A program made the translations under genes and the position numbers. The notes under the pieces were generated by a model, which was not told where the DNA came from, ran no database searches, and was given only the letters and a program-made list of their open reading frames with translations. 64,000 bases of DNA from contig NZ_FNAC01000006.1 in the NCBI RefSeq assembly GCF_900101705.1, positions 82,697 to 146,696 of the forward strand. Reading direction: 5' to 3'. Shown here one piece after another: positions 8,747 through 18,434 of the stretch. Source of the stretch: Algoriphagus faecimaris. Lineage in GTDB: Bacteria; Bacteroidota; Bacteroidia; Cytophagales; Cyclobacteriaceae. Positions within the stretch are counted from its first letter, which is position 1; each line of letters starts with the position of its first letter.

Positions 8747-10909
8747 ATGAAATCACTTACAAAAACAAGCAGAAGGGACTTTCTGAAGATAGCCGGCACA
8801 AGTGCTGGGGGATTATTTATCGGATTTAATATGTTTAGCTGTGACTCTCCAAAAGTGGAAGTACTTAGCACTGAAGAGGTACTTGCTCAGGCTAAAAGCT
8901 TTAATAGCTACCTGTCCATTTCACCTAGTGGCGATGTGGTAATTTACTCCCCAAATCCTGAATTGGGTCAAAATATCAAAACTTCATTCCCTATGGTTGT
9001 GGCCGAAGAACTGGAGGCAGATTGGGAAAAAGTAAGAGTACTACAAGCCAATTTAGATACTGAAAAATACGACCGTCAGCTTACTGGAGGATCAGGAGCC
9101 ATGCCCCATAGCTGGGAGAGACTTCGAAAAGCAGGGGCTACAGCCAAGTATGTATTGATAGCTGCTGCAGCCAAAACTTGGAATGTTCCTGCTGAAGAAA
9201 TCACAGTAGAGAAAGGAATGATTTCCCACAAAGGCTCCAATAAAAAAGGACATTTTGGGGAGTTTGTCACAGAGGCAGCCACTATGACTGCTCCCGATGA
9301 TATTAAACTGAAAGATAAAAAAGATTTTACGATCATCGGTACTCCTGTCAAAAATGTTGACGCAAAGGAGATGTACACTGGTAAGCCTATGTATGGCTTG
9401 GACTTCTATCGGGAAGGAATGCTCCATGCAATGGTGCAACGAGCTCCTTTTGGAATGAAAATTAAATCAGTGGATGATGGTGCAGCAAGAGGTGTCAATG
9501 GAATTAAAGATGTGGTCACTTTTGGCAATAGTGTGGCTGTCGTCGGAGATAAAACATGGCCTCTGTTAAAAGCCAAAAAGCTTTTGAAAATAAATTATGA
9601 ACCCGATGGAAATGTGGAGAGCTCATCCGACCATGAGGAGATTTTCAGAGACCTCATCACCAACGGAAAAGCTGAAGTCCGAAGAAAAGACGGAAATGTG
9701 GAGCAAGCTTTCAGTTCTGCTGATCAGGTAGTTACGGCAGAATATCAGTGTCCCTTCCTGGCACACTCACCCATGGAGCCTGAAAACTTCTTTGCACATG
9801 TAAAAGGTGATAAATGTGAACTAATAGGTCCTACACAGACTCCTGATAGAGCCAGACAAACGGCTGCTGGAATTTTAGGTATACCTGCTGAAAATGTGAC
9901 CGTGGAGATCACGCGCCTCGGCGGTGGCTTTGGTCGAAGACTTAGAGCGGACTTCGTAGAAGAAGCAGTACATATATCCAAAGCAGTCAATGCACCTGTG
10001 AAAGTGGTTTGGGATCGAGAAGATGAACTGACTGGTGGTGCTTATAGACCAGCTGTTCGCTATCGATTTGAAGCGGCACTAGATCAATCAGGAACGATGA
10101 TTGGATATAAACTGAGAGGAGTTGGGATGAACGCTGGAAACAGTACCAGAGAAAATAATTTCCCTTCCGGCGCTGTAGACCATGTGCTAATAGAAAATAT
10201 CAATTATGAATCTAGTATCACTACCAATGCTTGGAGAGCTCCTATCACCAATTTCCTAGCCTATGCAGAGCAAAGCTTCTTAGATGAAGTAGCATTAGCC
10301 GCTGGTAAGGATCCTGTTCAGTTTAGGTTAGAGCTTCTCAGTCGTGCAAAAAACAATCCGGTCGGTGAACTAGGCTACGATGTGGATCGAATGATTGGTG
10401 TGGTAGAAGCTGCAGCTGAGAAATCCAATTGGGGTAAAAACACCGATGTTAAACAAGGCTTTAGTGTCTATTTCTCCCATCGATCCTATGTAGCACAGGT
10501 GGCAGATATTGCCATGGAGAATGGTACTCCCACTTTGAAAAAAATCACTGCAGTGACTGATTGCGGAATGGTCGTCAACCCTACAGGGGCCAATCATCAA
10601 GTGAGGGGAGGTATTGTAGATGGAATGGGCCATGCAATGTACACGAATCTGACATTTGATAATGGGGTTCCAAAACAGAAAAATTATGATACCTACAGGT
10701 TGATTAGAATGAAAGAGGTGCCAGAAATCGAAACCCATTTCTTGGATACTGGATTTGACCCGACGGGATTGGGTGAACCGGCACTTCCTCCCACGGGTGG
10801 AGCTATCGCAAATGCCATTTTTGCTGCAACCGGTAGAAGGCTAAGAAGTCAGCCTTTTATTGAGCAAAAGGAATTCTCAGATATCAAACTGGAAATCAAA
10901 AGAGCATAA
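8747..10909 (+). CDS. Molybdenum hydroxylase large subunit, molybdopterin-binding (IorB type)
   Basis: A 720-residue catalytic subunit with a Tat-type leader: twin arginine RRDFLK at residues 9-14 followed by a hydrophobic stretch and a Cys near 32. The holoenzyme is therefore likely exported folded to the periplasm, carrying the small subunit with it. Family signatures include GGGFGRR in the first molybdopterin-binding domain and GEPALPPTGGAIANAI near the C-terminus, which contains the catalytic glutamate of the hydroxylase family. It likely hydroxylates an aldehyde or N-heterocycle; the substrate is unknown. It forms an operon with the 2Fe-2S subunit (2 bp spacing), closed by the terminator at 10928. 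Maturation genes lie 3-6 kb downstream. Confidence 0.9.
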   Translation: MKSLTKTSRRDFLKIAGTSAGGLFIGFNMFSCDSPKVEVLSTEEVLAQAKSFNSYLSISPSGDVVIYSPNPELGQNIKTSFPMVVAEELEADWEKVRVLQANLDTEKYDRQLTGGSGAMPHSWERLRKAGATAKYVLIAAAAKTWNVPAEEITVEKGMISHKGSNKKGHFGEFVTEAATMTAPDDIKLKDKKDFTIIGTPVKNVDAKEMYTGKPMYGLDFYREGMLHAMVQRAPFGMKIKSVDDGAARGVNGIKDVVTFGNSVAVVGDKTWPLLKAKKLLKINYEPDGNVESSSDHEEIFRDLITNGKAEVRRKDGNVEQAFSSADQVVTAEYQCPFLAHSPMEPENFFAHVKGDKCELIGPTQTPDRARQTAAGILGIPAENVTVEITRLGGGFGRRLRADFVEEAVHISKAVNAPVKVVWDREDELTGGAYRPAVRYRFEAALDQSGTMIGYKLRGVGMNAGNSTRENNFPSGAVDHVLIENINYESSITTNAWRAPITNFLAYAEQSFLDEVALAAGKDPVQFRLELLSRAKNNPVGELGYDVDRMIGVVEAAAEKSNWGKNTDVKQGFSVYFSHRSYVAQVADIAMENGTPTLKKITAVTDCGMVVNPTGANHQVRGGIVDGMGHAMYTNLTFDNGVPKQKNYDTYRLIRMKEVPEIETHFLDTGFDPTGLGEPALPPTGGAIANAIFAATGRRLRSQPFIEQKEFSDIKLEIKRA

Positions 10910-10927
10910 ATCTCTTGGTTTAAATAC

Positions 10928-10963
10928 AAAAAGCCACTCAAAATTAAATTGAGTGGCTTTTTT
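10928..10963. terminator. Bidirectional hairpin terminator
   Basis: AAAAAGCCACTCA pairs with TGAGTGGCTTTTT across an AT-rich loop. It sits between the convergent molybdenum hydroxylase operon and glnS and has A and T runs on both sides, so it can serve both. Confidence 0.88.
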
Positions 10964-10980
10964 ATGTTAGTATAGATTGA

Positions 10981-13020
10981 CTAAACCAACTTTTGGGCTT
11001 CCGCTTTTAAAATCTCATGTTCATCCTCTAGTCCAGACTGAATAAAGGCGTCAATTTCAGCATTTCTTTCTTGACCCTTATTCAACAGTACACTTAGCGT
11101 AAGCATCACGCCAATTCTCGTTCCCACTTTCTTGGCAGCTGTATTGAATAATGGAGACAGTTCCTCGTAGCTGACTTCCTCCGCTAGTTCTAAAATTGAA
11201 CTCATTGCCCCATTTAATTTTTCGCCAGAAAAATTCGTCAACTTTTTACTGATTTGCTGAATCTCATTCAAAGCTTTGCGCTTGCCTTGGTTTGAAGTTT
11301 GAGTTTGTGGCTGTTTTGGCTGATTTTGAGGTGGGTTTTCGATGTTTTGTTTTGCCCAAGTATCCTTCAATCCTACGGTTTTATTAAAAACCAACGCATC
11401 AGACTTGCTATCAGGATCTAGGGAAAAATACCCTAAACGCTGAAACTGAAACTTCTCATCCATAGATGCATTTGCCAAATAAGGTTCGAGATAAGCTTCT
11501 TTGATAATTTTCAAAGAATCAGGATTGACAAAGTCTAAGAAATTTTTGTCTTCATGCGAATCGGGGGCTTCATCCAAAAACAATCGATCGTATTCACGAA
11601 CTTCTGCTTTGATTGCATGTGCTATGGATACCCAATGCAAGGTACCTTTTACCTTTCGCTGACTAGCTTCTGTGCCACTTCCAGACCGGGAGTCGGCATC
11701 ATAAGTACAGTGAATTTCAAGAATATTCCCATTTTCATCTTTTTTTACCGATTCGGCCTTGATGATATAGGCACTCTTCAACCGAACCTCATTTCCTAAA
11801 GAAAGACGGAAAAATTTCTTTCCTGCCTCCTCCTTGAAATCCTCACGTTCGATGTACAATTCTCTAGAGAAGGGTACTTCATGGGTTCCTGAATTGGGTA
11901 ATTCAGGATTATTTTCCATTTCCAGAATTTCAGACTTTCCTTCAGGATAATTTGTGATGATGAGTTTGACAGGGTTCAAGACTCCCATGACACGAGTGGC
12001 AGTTTTATTGAGATCTTCTCGGATACAAAATTCCAAAAGAGAAACCTCCGTGACATTATCCCTTTTGGAAATCCCTGCCACATCACTGAATTTACGAATA
12101 GAGTCAGGAGTATATCCTCTTCTTCTCAAGCCGGAAATAGTAGGCATTCGAGGGTCATCCCAACCCGCCACTATCTTCTTCTGTACTAACTCGAGCAGTT
12201 TTCTTTTACTCATCACTGTGAAGCTCAAGTTTCTTCGGGCAAATTCTCGCTGTTTAGGCCTCAACAACTTAGAATCATAAATTTGATCCAAGTACCAATC
12301 GTATAATTCCCTATGTGCTTTAAATTCCAGCGTACACAAAGAGTGCGAAACCTGCTCTACATAGTCAGATTGTCCATGAGCCCAATCATACATAGGATAA
12401 ATGCACCATTCCGTACCGGTTCTATGATGCGCTTTATTGATGATTCGATAAAGGATAGGATCTCGCATGTGCATGTTAGGAGAAGCCATGTCGATTTTTG
12501 CACGAAGAAGATAAGAACCTGCTTCAAACTCCCCATTCTTCATTTTTTCAAATAGATCCAAATTTTCTTCGACAGATCGATCTCGGTAGGGACTAGGACT
12601 ACCAGGGCTAGTCGGAGTTCCTTTTTGAGCTGCAATTTGCTCTGAAGACTGCTGATCTACATAGGCTTTTCCCTCCTTGATTAATTGGATGGCCCAATCA
12701 TAGAGCTGCTGAAAATAATCAGAAGAATAGCATTCTTTGGCCCATTTGAAGCCCAACCATGCAATATCTCTCTTGATAGCATCGACATATTCCTGCTCTT
12801 CTTTGGCAGGGTTGGTGTCATCAAATCGAAGGTTAACGGGTGCATTGTATTTTTCTCCCAAACCAAAATTTAGGCAAATTGAGGCTGCATGACCTATATG
12901 CAAATATCCATTGGGTTCGGGTGGAAAACGAAATCGAAGATTATCCTTAGCAAAACCATTTGCTAAATCCTCCTCGATGATGTGTTCTATAAAATTCAGT
13001 GATTCGGTAGATTCTTTCAC
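10981..13020 (-). CDS. glnS: Glutaminyl-tRNA synthetase with C-terminal extension
   Basis: A 679-residue class I synthetase. [14 protein letters not shown] at about 32-45 contains the HIGH motif, and VMSKRKL at about 274-280 is the KMSKS equivalent; the C-terminal anticodon-binding beta-barrels follow to about 560. The usual bacterial length is about 555, so roughly 115 residues are extra: a Q/N/P-rich linker (about 562-580) followed by a predicted helical domain to the C-terminus. GlnRS-YqeY fusions are known in several lineages; the domain here is shorter than YqeY and I do not see the YqeY signature clearly. It charges tRNA-Gln, so this organism uses the direct glutaminylation route. Monocistronic. 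Confidence 0.93.
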   Translation of the reverse strand: MKESTESLNFIEHIIEEDLANGFAKDNLRFRFPPEPNGYLHIGHAASICLNFGLGEKYNAPVNLRFDDTNPAKEEQEYVDAIKRDIAWLGFKWAKECYSSDYFQQLYDWAIQLIKEGKAYVDQQSSEQIAAQKGTPTSPGSPSPYRDRSVEENLDLFEKMKNGEFEAGSYLLRAKIDMASPNMHMRDPILYRIINKAHHRTGTEWCIYPMYDWAHGQSDYVEQVSHSLCTLEFKAHRELYDWYLDQIYDSKLLRPKQREFARRNLSFTVMSKRKLLELVQKKIVAGWDDPRMPTISGLRRRGYTPDSIRKFSDVAGISKRDNVTEVSLLEFCIREDLNKTATRVMGVLNPVKLIITNYPEGKSEILEMENNPELPNSGTHEVPFSRELYIEREDFKEEAGKKFFRLSLGNEVRLKSAYIIKAESVKKDENGNILEIHCTYDADSRSGSGTEASQRKVKGTLHWVSIAHAIKAEVREYDRLFLDEAPDSHEDKNFLDFVNPDSLKIIKEAYLEPYLANASMDEKFQFQRLGYFSLDPDSKSDALVFNKTVGLKDTWAKQNIENPPQNQPKQPQTQTSNQGKRKALNEIQQISKKLTNFSGEKLNGAMSSILELAEEVSYEELSPLFNTAAKKVGTRIGVMLTLSVLLNKGQERNAEIDAFIQSGLEDEHEILKAEAQKLV

Positions 13021-13141
13021 GTGATTACAATTGATTATAAAAGGCTTCAGACCTAAAATTCAAAGCCAAAATTACTTTAAATGAAGGGATTTACAACTAC
13101 AATAAAATAGGGATTCGATTCTTATCCATTGGAAATTTGCA

Positions 13142-13489
13142 CTAAATTTCATCCATTTCCCTACTCGGCCAGTAGGCACCTTTCAGCAGCAAAGTTTCAT
13201 TTTGCACATCTATTTCAAAACTGATCTTCATCTCTTCCTTGGCCTGTTCATGAATGGCCAAGCAAGCATTAAAATGTATCAAATCAAATTGTAGTGTAAA
13301 ATTACCACTTGTTTCTGTGCTAAACTCAGGAGTTTCCACTAGAACAGCCTTTTCTGCCACAGCTCCTTCACTTTTGTAATAGTAGGAGAGAAAAATACCC
13401 AACTCTATTTGCTTTTCCTTCAGGGTCTGTTGAAGTAGAGCTAGAGGTTCAGTAGTAGCGGGAAAATCTATGGTCCAAGTTTCTTGCAT
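13142..13489 (-). CDS. Small hypothetical protein
   Basis: This 115-residue protein has no signal peptide or membrane segment. It appears to be a small alpha/beta protein (QETWTIDFPATTEPLALL at the N-terminus, alternating beta-strand character around the centre). I recognise no family. It lies between glnS (120 bp away) and the divergent desulfurase gene, with which it shares a 90-bp upstream region. Confidence 0.6.
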   Translation of the reverse strand: MQETWTIDFPATTEPLALLQQTLKEKQIELGIFLSYYYKSEGAVAEKAVLVETPEFSTETSGNFTLQFDLIHFNACLAIHEQAKEEMKISFEIDVQNETLLLKGAYWPSREMDEI

Positions 13490-13578
13490 GATCGAATTTC
13501 AACTTATTTATCACATTCTACAAGAAAAAGAGCCTCAATTCTCCTAAGTAAAAGGAGTAGAATCCTTAATTTCAAGCC

Positions 13579-14724
13579 ATGAACTATCCCATTTATCTAG
13601 ATTATAATGCTACAACTCCATGTGCGCCTGAAGTGATTGAAGCCATGATTCCATTTTTTGCTGAGCATTTTGGTAATGCAGCAAGTAAAAATCATCCCTA
13701 TGGCTGGATAGCTGAGAATGCGGTGGAAGAGGCTCGAGAAGCAGTGGCTAGGTTGATCGGTGCCAAATCCAAAGAAATCGTTTTTACTTCTGGAGCTACC
13801 GAATCAATAAATCTGGGAATCAAAGGAATATTTGAGGCTTTTCAAGGAGAAAGACAACATTTCATTACTGCAAAATCTGAGCATAAAGCAGTACTTGACA
13901 CGTTTGAGGAAATCGAAAAAAAAGGTGCTGAAGTAAGCTATTTACCCGTTAATTCCCTTGGCGAAATTGATTTGGAAGGACTGGAAAAAGCTATTCTTCC
14001 ACATACCAAAATGATTTGTCTCATGTGGGCAAACAATGAGACAGGGATAATTCATCCCATCGAGAAAATTGCACAGCTAGCTGAGTCGAGGAATATTATC
14101 TTGTTTACGGACGCAGTACAAGCAGCTGGAAAGATTCCGATTTTCACTCAGGGAATTCATCTAATGGCTATTTCTGCACATAAACTTTATGGCCCAAAGG
14201 GAATTGGAGCACTTTACGTACGCCATAATCATTCACTCCCAAAACCTTGGCCACAAATACATGGAGGTGGTCACGAAAAGAATATGCGAAGCGGAACCTT
14301 AAATGTTCCTGGAATCGTGGGTTTTGGAAAGGCTTGCTCCCTACGAAACCAAGAAATGGGAGAGGAGGTGGTGAGGCTAGAAGTCCTTCGAAATCAATTA
14401 GAAAATCAAGTTTTAGAGCTTTCAGATACATTTTTGAACGGTAGTCAAAACAATCGGCTTCCGCATGTTACCAATATAGCATTTGCAGGCGTAGAAGGAG
14501 AGGAGCTGCTCAAAAAAATTAACCAAAAAGTAGCGGTGAGCTCGGGTTCGGCATGTACTTCGATTACACCAAAACCCAGTCATGTGCTCAAGGCTATGGG
14601 ATTGGATTCAGATTTGGGTAGGGCCTCGATTCGGTTTAGTTTGGGAAGAAGCACCACTTCCCAAGAGGTAGAGCAAGCGGTGAATTGGGTCAGACAAGTT
14701 ATCCATAAATTAAGAGACGCTTAA
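13579..14724 (+). CDS. NifS/IscS-family cysteine desulfurase
   Basis: A 381-residue PLP enzyme: LDYNATTPCAPEV at the N-terminus, FTSGATESIN for cofactor phosphate binding, SAHKLYGPKG with the PLP lysine at about 201, and SSGSACTS with the persulfide-carrying cysteine at about 326. It converts cysteine to alanine and protein persulfide. The immediately convergent neighbours are mocA-like and xdhC-like genes, so a role in sulfurating the molybdenum cofactor of the hydroxylase encoded at 8286-10909 is more likely than general Fe-S assembly (compare NifS4 with XdhC in Rhodobacter). No other isc/suf gene is in the window. That specialisation is inferred from context only. Confidence 0.88.
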   Translation: MNYPIYLDYNATTPCAPEVIEAMIPFFAEHFGNAASKNHPYGWIAENAVEEAREAVARLIGAKSKEIVFTSGATESINLGIKGIFEAFQGERQHFITAKSEHKAVLDTFEEIEKKGAEVSYLPVNSLGEIDLEGLEKAILPHTKMICLMWANNETGIIHPIEKIAQLAESRNIILFTDAVQAAGKIPIFTQGIHLMAISAHKLYGPKGIGALYVRHNHSLPKPWPQIHGGGHEKNMRSGTLNVPGIVGFGKACSLRNQEMGEEVVRLEVLRNQLENQVLELSDTFLNGSQNNRLPHVTNIAFAGVEGEELLKKINQKVAVSSGSACTSITPKPSHVLKAMGLDSDLGRASIRFSLGRSTTSQEVEQAVNWVRQVIHKLRDA

Positions 14725-14730
14725 AAGTAT

Positions 14731-15333
14731 TTATTCTTCGGTGGAAGGAAATAACTTTTGTATCCGAATAAGGTCTTCCTTTGTATCCAAATCGATTTCA
14801 CCTTCAGGGAAATCTATAGCAATTACCTCTTCTACATGGCTGAGAATTACTTTTTTGGCACCCTCAGAACCTTTCAGAGCCATCAACTCCTCAAAATAAT
14901 GCTTGTCGAATAAGGCGGGAACTCCCAAAGTATCTGAATAAGCACATGCCACTATACCTTTACGAGGTTCTTCTTTATCCAATATCATCCGATCCAAAAG
15001 AGATACATCGACAAAAGGCTGATCACATAGCATCAAAATAACTTGGTCGGGATCTTCCTTCTCCATCAAAAACCGAAGTCCCGTCTGCATGCTGGAAGCC
15101 ATACCTTCTTCCCAATTGGTATTGACTACAAAAGGAGTTTTTTTAGGATCAAAACTTGATTTGATCAGTTCTGGATTCCAGCCTAGTACAACTACCATCG
15201 AATCTACCTTACTTTTAAGCCCTTCTTCTACAGCTTTTTGTAGCAACTTTTTACCCTGAAATTCAATCAGTTGCTTTGGACTACCTAAACGAGAAGATGA
15301 GCCTGCAGCCAATAGTATCAACCCGGTTTTCAT
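14731..15333 (-). CDS. MocA-type molybdenum cofactor nucleotidyltransferase
   Basis: This 200-residue protein has the MobA/MocA NTP-transferase fold: LLAAGSSSRLGSPKQLIEF at residues 7-25 is the nucleotide-binding signature, and LMLCDQPFVD near 106 holds the metal-binding aspartate. MocA makes the cytosine dinucleotide form and MobA the guanine form; xanthine-oxidase-family enzymes of the IorAB kind use the cytosine form, so MocA is the better guess. Its start overlaps the xdhC-like stop by 4 bp (translational coupling), placing both in one maturation operon for the hydroxylase upstream. Confidence 0.85.
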   Translation of the reverse strand: MKTGLILLAAGSSSRLGSPKQLIEFQGKKLLQKAVEEGLKSKVDSMVVVLGWNPELIKSSFDPKKTPFVVNTNWEEGMASSMQTGLRFLMEKEDPDQVILMLCDQPFVDVSLLDRMILDKEEPRKGIVACAYSDTLGVPALFDKHYFEELMALKGSEGAKKVILSHVEEVIAIDFPEGEIDLDTKEDLIRIQKLFPSTEE

Positions 15334-16448
15334 AATAACTCCTCGTGAATAGGCCCTGGCTTTTCTCGAAGAAATATGGGATTCTTATTAGTTAAAACAG
15401 CTTTGATTTCAGCTAGAATAGAAAGTGCAATTTCTTCAGAAGTCTCTGCACCAATTTCCAGCCCCACAGGAGCGTAGATATTAGCTGTACTAACTTGAAT
15501 CCCTTGACTTTCCAATCGTTGAATTAGTTTTTCGGTTTTCCTTTTCGGCCCTAATATCCCAATATAGGGGATCATGAATCCGAGTAACTTTTTGAGAACA
15601 ATAGCCTCGTACTCGAAATTGTGGGTCATCAGTAAAGCCACGGTATAGATATCCGTTTCAATTTGATCAATAATTTCCTCTGCTGGCCCTTGAATGATTC
15701 TTTTTGCAGAAGGAAATCTGCTACTAGTTGCCAGATTCTTTCTTCCGTCTACCAAGATCAATTCAAAACCCAGGATGTCAGCCATTTTGGCGAGGGGCAT
15801 GGTGTCATTGCCTGCACCAAAAAGTAATAGTCGAGTCACAGGTTTTATCAATTCAAAGAAAACAGAAAATTGAGCTTCACCCGGATACTCTTTTATCCGG
15901 TTTTGGGAAGGCTCGATTAACTCCATTTCTCGCAAAAGCAAAGCCTTAAATTCGGGCTCTAAGGAATCTAAGTTCCCATAGCTTTGATCAGCTTTTTGTA
16001 AATAGATAGTTCCAACCTGCTCAGATTTTGAATTAGGAACAGAAAACAAGGTAAGGAGTAGAGAAGGAGTCCTTTCAGACAAGGCCAACTTGATTAATTC
16101 GATTGGATTTTCAGGATTTTCAAATTCTATTGGTTCTATGAGGACATGAATTATCCCATTACATCCTAAACCCACTCCAAATTTCTGATCATCCTCATCC
16201 GTGGTGTCATAAGTTACAAGCATTGATTTTTGCTGAAAAATAACCGCTTGTGCCTTTCTTAACGCATCTCCTTCCAAACAGCCCCCGCTGATTGCTCCAG
16301 TGAGATTTCCTTCCTGAGTCACAAGCATCCGTGCACCGGGACGCCTATACGCAGAACCATCGACTTTGACCACCGTAGCCAAAGCAACAGCGAGATTTTC
16401 CGATTTTGACACTTCGTAAGCATGGATAATATCTCGAAGCTCTTTCAT
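15330..16448 (-). CDS. XdhC-family molybdenum cofactor insertion protein
   Basis: A 372-residue XdhC/CoxI-like protein. The N-terminal domain carries VDGSAYRRPGARMLV and GAISGGCLEGDALRKA, both family hallmarks, the second with the conserved cysteine. The C-terminal part is a Rossmann fold (LLFGAGNDTMPLAKMA, then LILVDGR). XdhC binds Moco, protects its sulfurated form and hands it to the apo-hydroxylase. The gene starts 15 bp after the sterol desaturase-like gene on the same strand and overlaps the mocA-like gene, so the three may share a transcript. Confidence 0.9.
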   Translation of the reverse strand: MKELRDIIHAYEVSKSENLAVALATVVKVDGSAYRRPGARMLVTQEGNLTGAISGGCLEGDALRKAQAVIFQQKSMLVTYDTTDEDDQKFGVGLGCNGIIHVLIEPIEFENPENPIELIKLALSERTPSLLLTLFSVPNSKSEQVGTIYLQKADQSYGNLDSLEPEFKALLLREMELIEPSQNRIKEYPGEAQFSVFFELIKPVTRLLLFGAGNDTMPLAKMADILGFELILVDGRKNLATSSRFPSAKRIIQGPAEEIIDQIETDIYTVALLMTHNFEYEAIVLKKLLGFMIPYIGILGPKRKTEKLIQRLESQGIQVSTANIYAPVGLEIGAETSEEIALSILAEIKAVLTNKNPIFLREKPGPIHEELL

Positions 16449-16463
16449 AAAAAGGGGAATGGG

Positions 16464-17723
16464 TTAATTGGCGATGACCATACTTTCCTTTTTGGAGGAA
16501 AACCAAATCGAGAGTATGAAAGACAAAGCAAGGTAGAAAACCAAGAAATAAACAGCGCCGGGTAAATAGGAATTAAGACCAAACCAATCTCCCGAACTCA
16601 ATAAGATATAAAAAGCAAATGCGCTCTTTAAGAGTTCCCAAGCCCAGGCATTTGGATTTCTATCCATCAGTTCAGTGTAGGAGTAAACCGTCAAAAAGAT
16701 AAAAGCGCCATAATAAAAAATGCCTGGTGAGCCAATAGCTGCGAGATTACTAAATAAATAACTGATAAGTAGTAATAAAACAATCAACTGTCCAAAACTC
16801 CAGATCAACAGACCTTTTGATAGTTCGGGATTGTACTTTTCGAAATGATAAACGTCCTCGATTTTATCGACCGGATACTTTTCTGTGACATCGTCTGGTC
16901 TCCAACCTAAGGGCATAAACCAGATTTTAAGTTTATCGGACCACTTTTCTGTTCTCCATGCATCCTTGATCAATAGCCACAGGTGCATAAAGTTAATCTT
17001 TATCGGATTCCAAGTCCTGACAGGCCGTGTGACCCCGTAGACAGCAGGAATATCATCTTGCTCTTCTTGATACGTACCAAACCATTTGTCCCAAAAGATG
17101 AAAATCTGTCCGTAATTTTTATCCAAATATTCTGGGTTGATGGCATGGTGTACACGATGGTGAGAGGGAGTGACAATGATTTTTTCCAAAAAACCCATCT
17201 TGCCGATATGTCGGGTATGATACCAAAACTGAGCAAATAAATGTAAAGGGGCCACGATAGCGATTACCTCAGGCGGAACCCCCAAAAGCGCTGCAGGCAG
17301 TAGAAAGATGGCAAAAATCTTCACTATAGATGAAATACTCTGTCTCAGCGCACAGGCTAAATTAAACTCCTCACTACTGTGGTGGATGATGTGATTATTC
17401 CAAAACAAATTGTACTCATGTGCGATTCGATGCGTCCAATAACCGGCAAAATCCAAAGCGAAAAAAGCAATCAAATAAACTAGCCAGCTGTCTTCAATCT
17501 GAAAAAAACCCAACTTGGAGTGTAGCCATTGGTAAGAAATTACAGCCAAACTGAGACCTAGAACATCTTTAGTGACATTGGTAATGCCCGAACTTAGGCT
17601 GGCAATCATATCATTGAGAGGAACGGTATCGTTTCCTTTCCAAATTCCGTAGAACTTCTCAAACAAGACCAAACCAAAAAAGGCTGGCATCGCTATCAAT
17701 AATATTTGCCCGTAAGCTTCCAT
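16464..17723 (-). CDS. Fatty acid hydroxylase/sterol desaturase family membrane protein
   Basis: A 419-residue integral membrane di-iron enzyme. The eight-histidine signature is present as HRIAHE, HIIHHSSEEFN and, further on, HRVHHAIN, all in the first half (about residues 97-205). Hydrophobic helices precede these, and three or four more follow at about 300-410. Members hydroxylate or desaturate lipids at the membrane face; bacterial examples act on fatty acids, carotenoids or ether lipids, and the substrate here is undetermined. It lies 15 bp upstream of xdhC on the same strand, but no functional link is evident. Confidence 0.88.
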   Translation of the reverse strand: MEAYGQILLIAMPAFFGLVLFEKFYGIWKGNDTVPLNDMIASLSSGITNVTKDVLGLSLAVISYQWLHSKLGFFQIEDSWLVYLIAFFALDFAGYWTHRIAHEYNLFWNNHIIHHSSEEFNLACALRQSISSIVKIFAIFLLPAALLGVPPEVIAIVAPLHLFAQFWYHTRHIGKMGFLEKIIVTPSHHRVHHAINPEYLDKNYGQIFIFWDKWFGTYQEEQDDIPAVYGVTRPVRTWNPIKINFMHLWLLIKDAWRTEKWSDKLKIWFMPLGWRPDDVTEKYPVDKIEDVYHFEKYNPELSKGLLIWSFGQLIVLLLLISYLFSNLAAIGSPGIFYYGAFIFLTVYSYTELMDRNPNAWAWELLKSAFAFYILLSSGDWFGLNSYLPGAVYFLVFYLALSFILSIWFSSKKESMVIAN

Positions 17724-17899
17724 CTTATCCTATTTGTTGTCTTAAACTTACTACTTTGATGGTATTTCATCAATAAATTTTGGTAAGCGGTAATTATAAA
17801 TTGATCTAGCGCAAAATTGAATTGATAAACGAATAACTTTATCTCTGGCTATTTTTATACCTTCAAAACCAAATTTAAAAGTAGGTACTCGTAAAGTAA

Positions 17900-18382
17900 A
17901 TGATGATGAATTTCCCCAGTCTTGCCCAAATAAAAAAAGAGTTAGGGCTATTGTCAGAAAAAGAATTAATTGAGGTTATAGCAGATTTAGCTAAGTTCAA
18001 TAGAGAAAACAAAGCCTATTTATTTTTCAAACTTCAGGAAAAAGACAATCCAAATCTCTACTTGGAAATGGTTCAGGAGGAATTGGAAATGGAATTTCAA
18101 AAGTCTAATACGAATCATGCTTATTATGCAAAAAAATCGGCTCAAGCTATTAGAAGGAAACTGAATAAGCTGCTCAAGCTCTCTAAAAAGAAGGAAGATC
18201 AAGTAGAAGCAATCATTTTTTTCTGTGAGCGCTTGAAGGAATATGGATTTTTAAATTTTCGCAATCTGGTGATTGACAACTTGTACCAGATTCAAGTAGG
18301 CAAAGCGAAAAAATTGCTTTCAGGACTCCATGAAGATTTGCAGTACGATTTGAGTTTGAGGTTAGAGGATCTGGAAAAATAA
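17900..18382 (+). CDS. Hypothetical helical protein
   Basis: A 160-residue, Lys/Glu-rich, predicted all-helical cytoplasmic protein. Three consecutive ATG codons (17900, 17903, 17906) make the exact start ambiguous. The central segment (AQAIRRKLNKLLKLSKKKEDQ) is strongly basic and could bind nucleic acid; the C-terminal part looks like paired helices. No known family is recognised. It is divergent from the desaturase gene and convergent with the CHRD lipoprotein gene. Confidence 0.7.
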   Translation: MMMNFPSLAQIKKELGLLSEKELIEVIADLAKFNRENKAYLFFKLQEKDNPNLYLEMVQEELEMEFQKSNTNHAYYAKKSAQAIRRKLNKLLKLSKKKEDQVEAIIFFCERLKEYGFLNFRNLVIDNLYQIQVGKAKKLLSGLHEDLQYDLSLRLEDLEK

Positions 18383-18409
18383 AAAAAGCCCGGTCCAATG
18401 AACCGAGCC
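18381..18409 (-). terminator. Terminator of the CHRD lipoprotein gene
   Basis: Read on the minus strand, GGCTCGGT pairs with ACCGGGCT over 8 bp with two G-U pairs and is followed by seven T. It starts within the stop codon of the convergent + strand gene. Confidence 0.75.
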
Positions 18410-18434
18410 TTCCCAACTCTAACCAAAAACCTAA

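Noticed and set aside
13579..14724. General housekeeping IscS assignment
   Set aside because: No isc or suf genes are adjacent, while mocA- and xdhC-like genes are, so the symbol iscS was not used.
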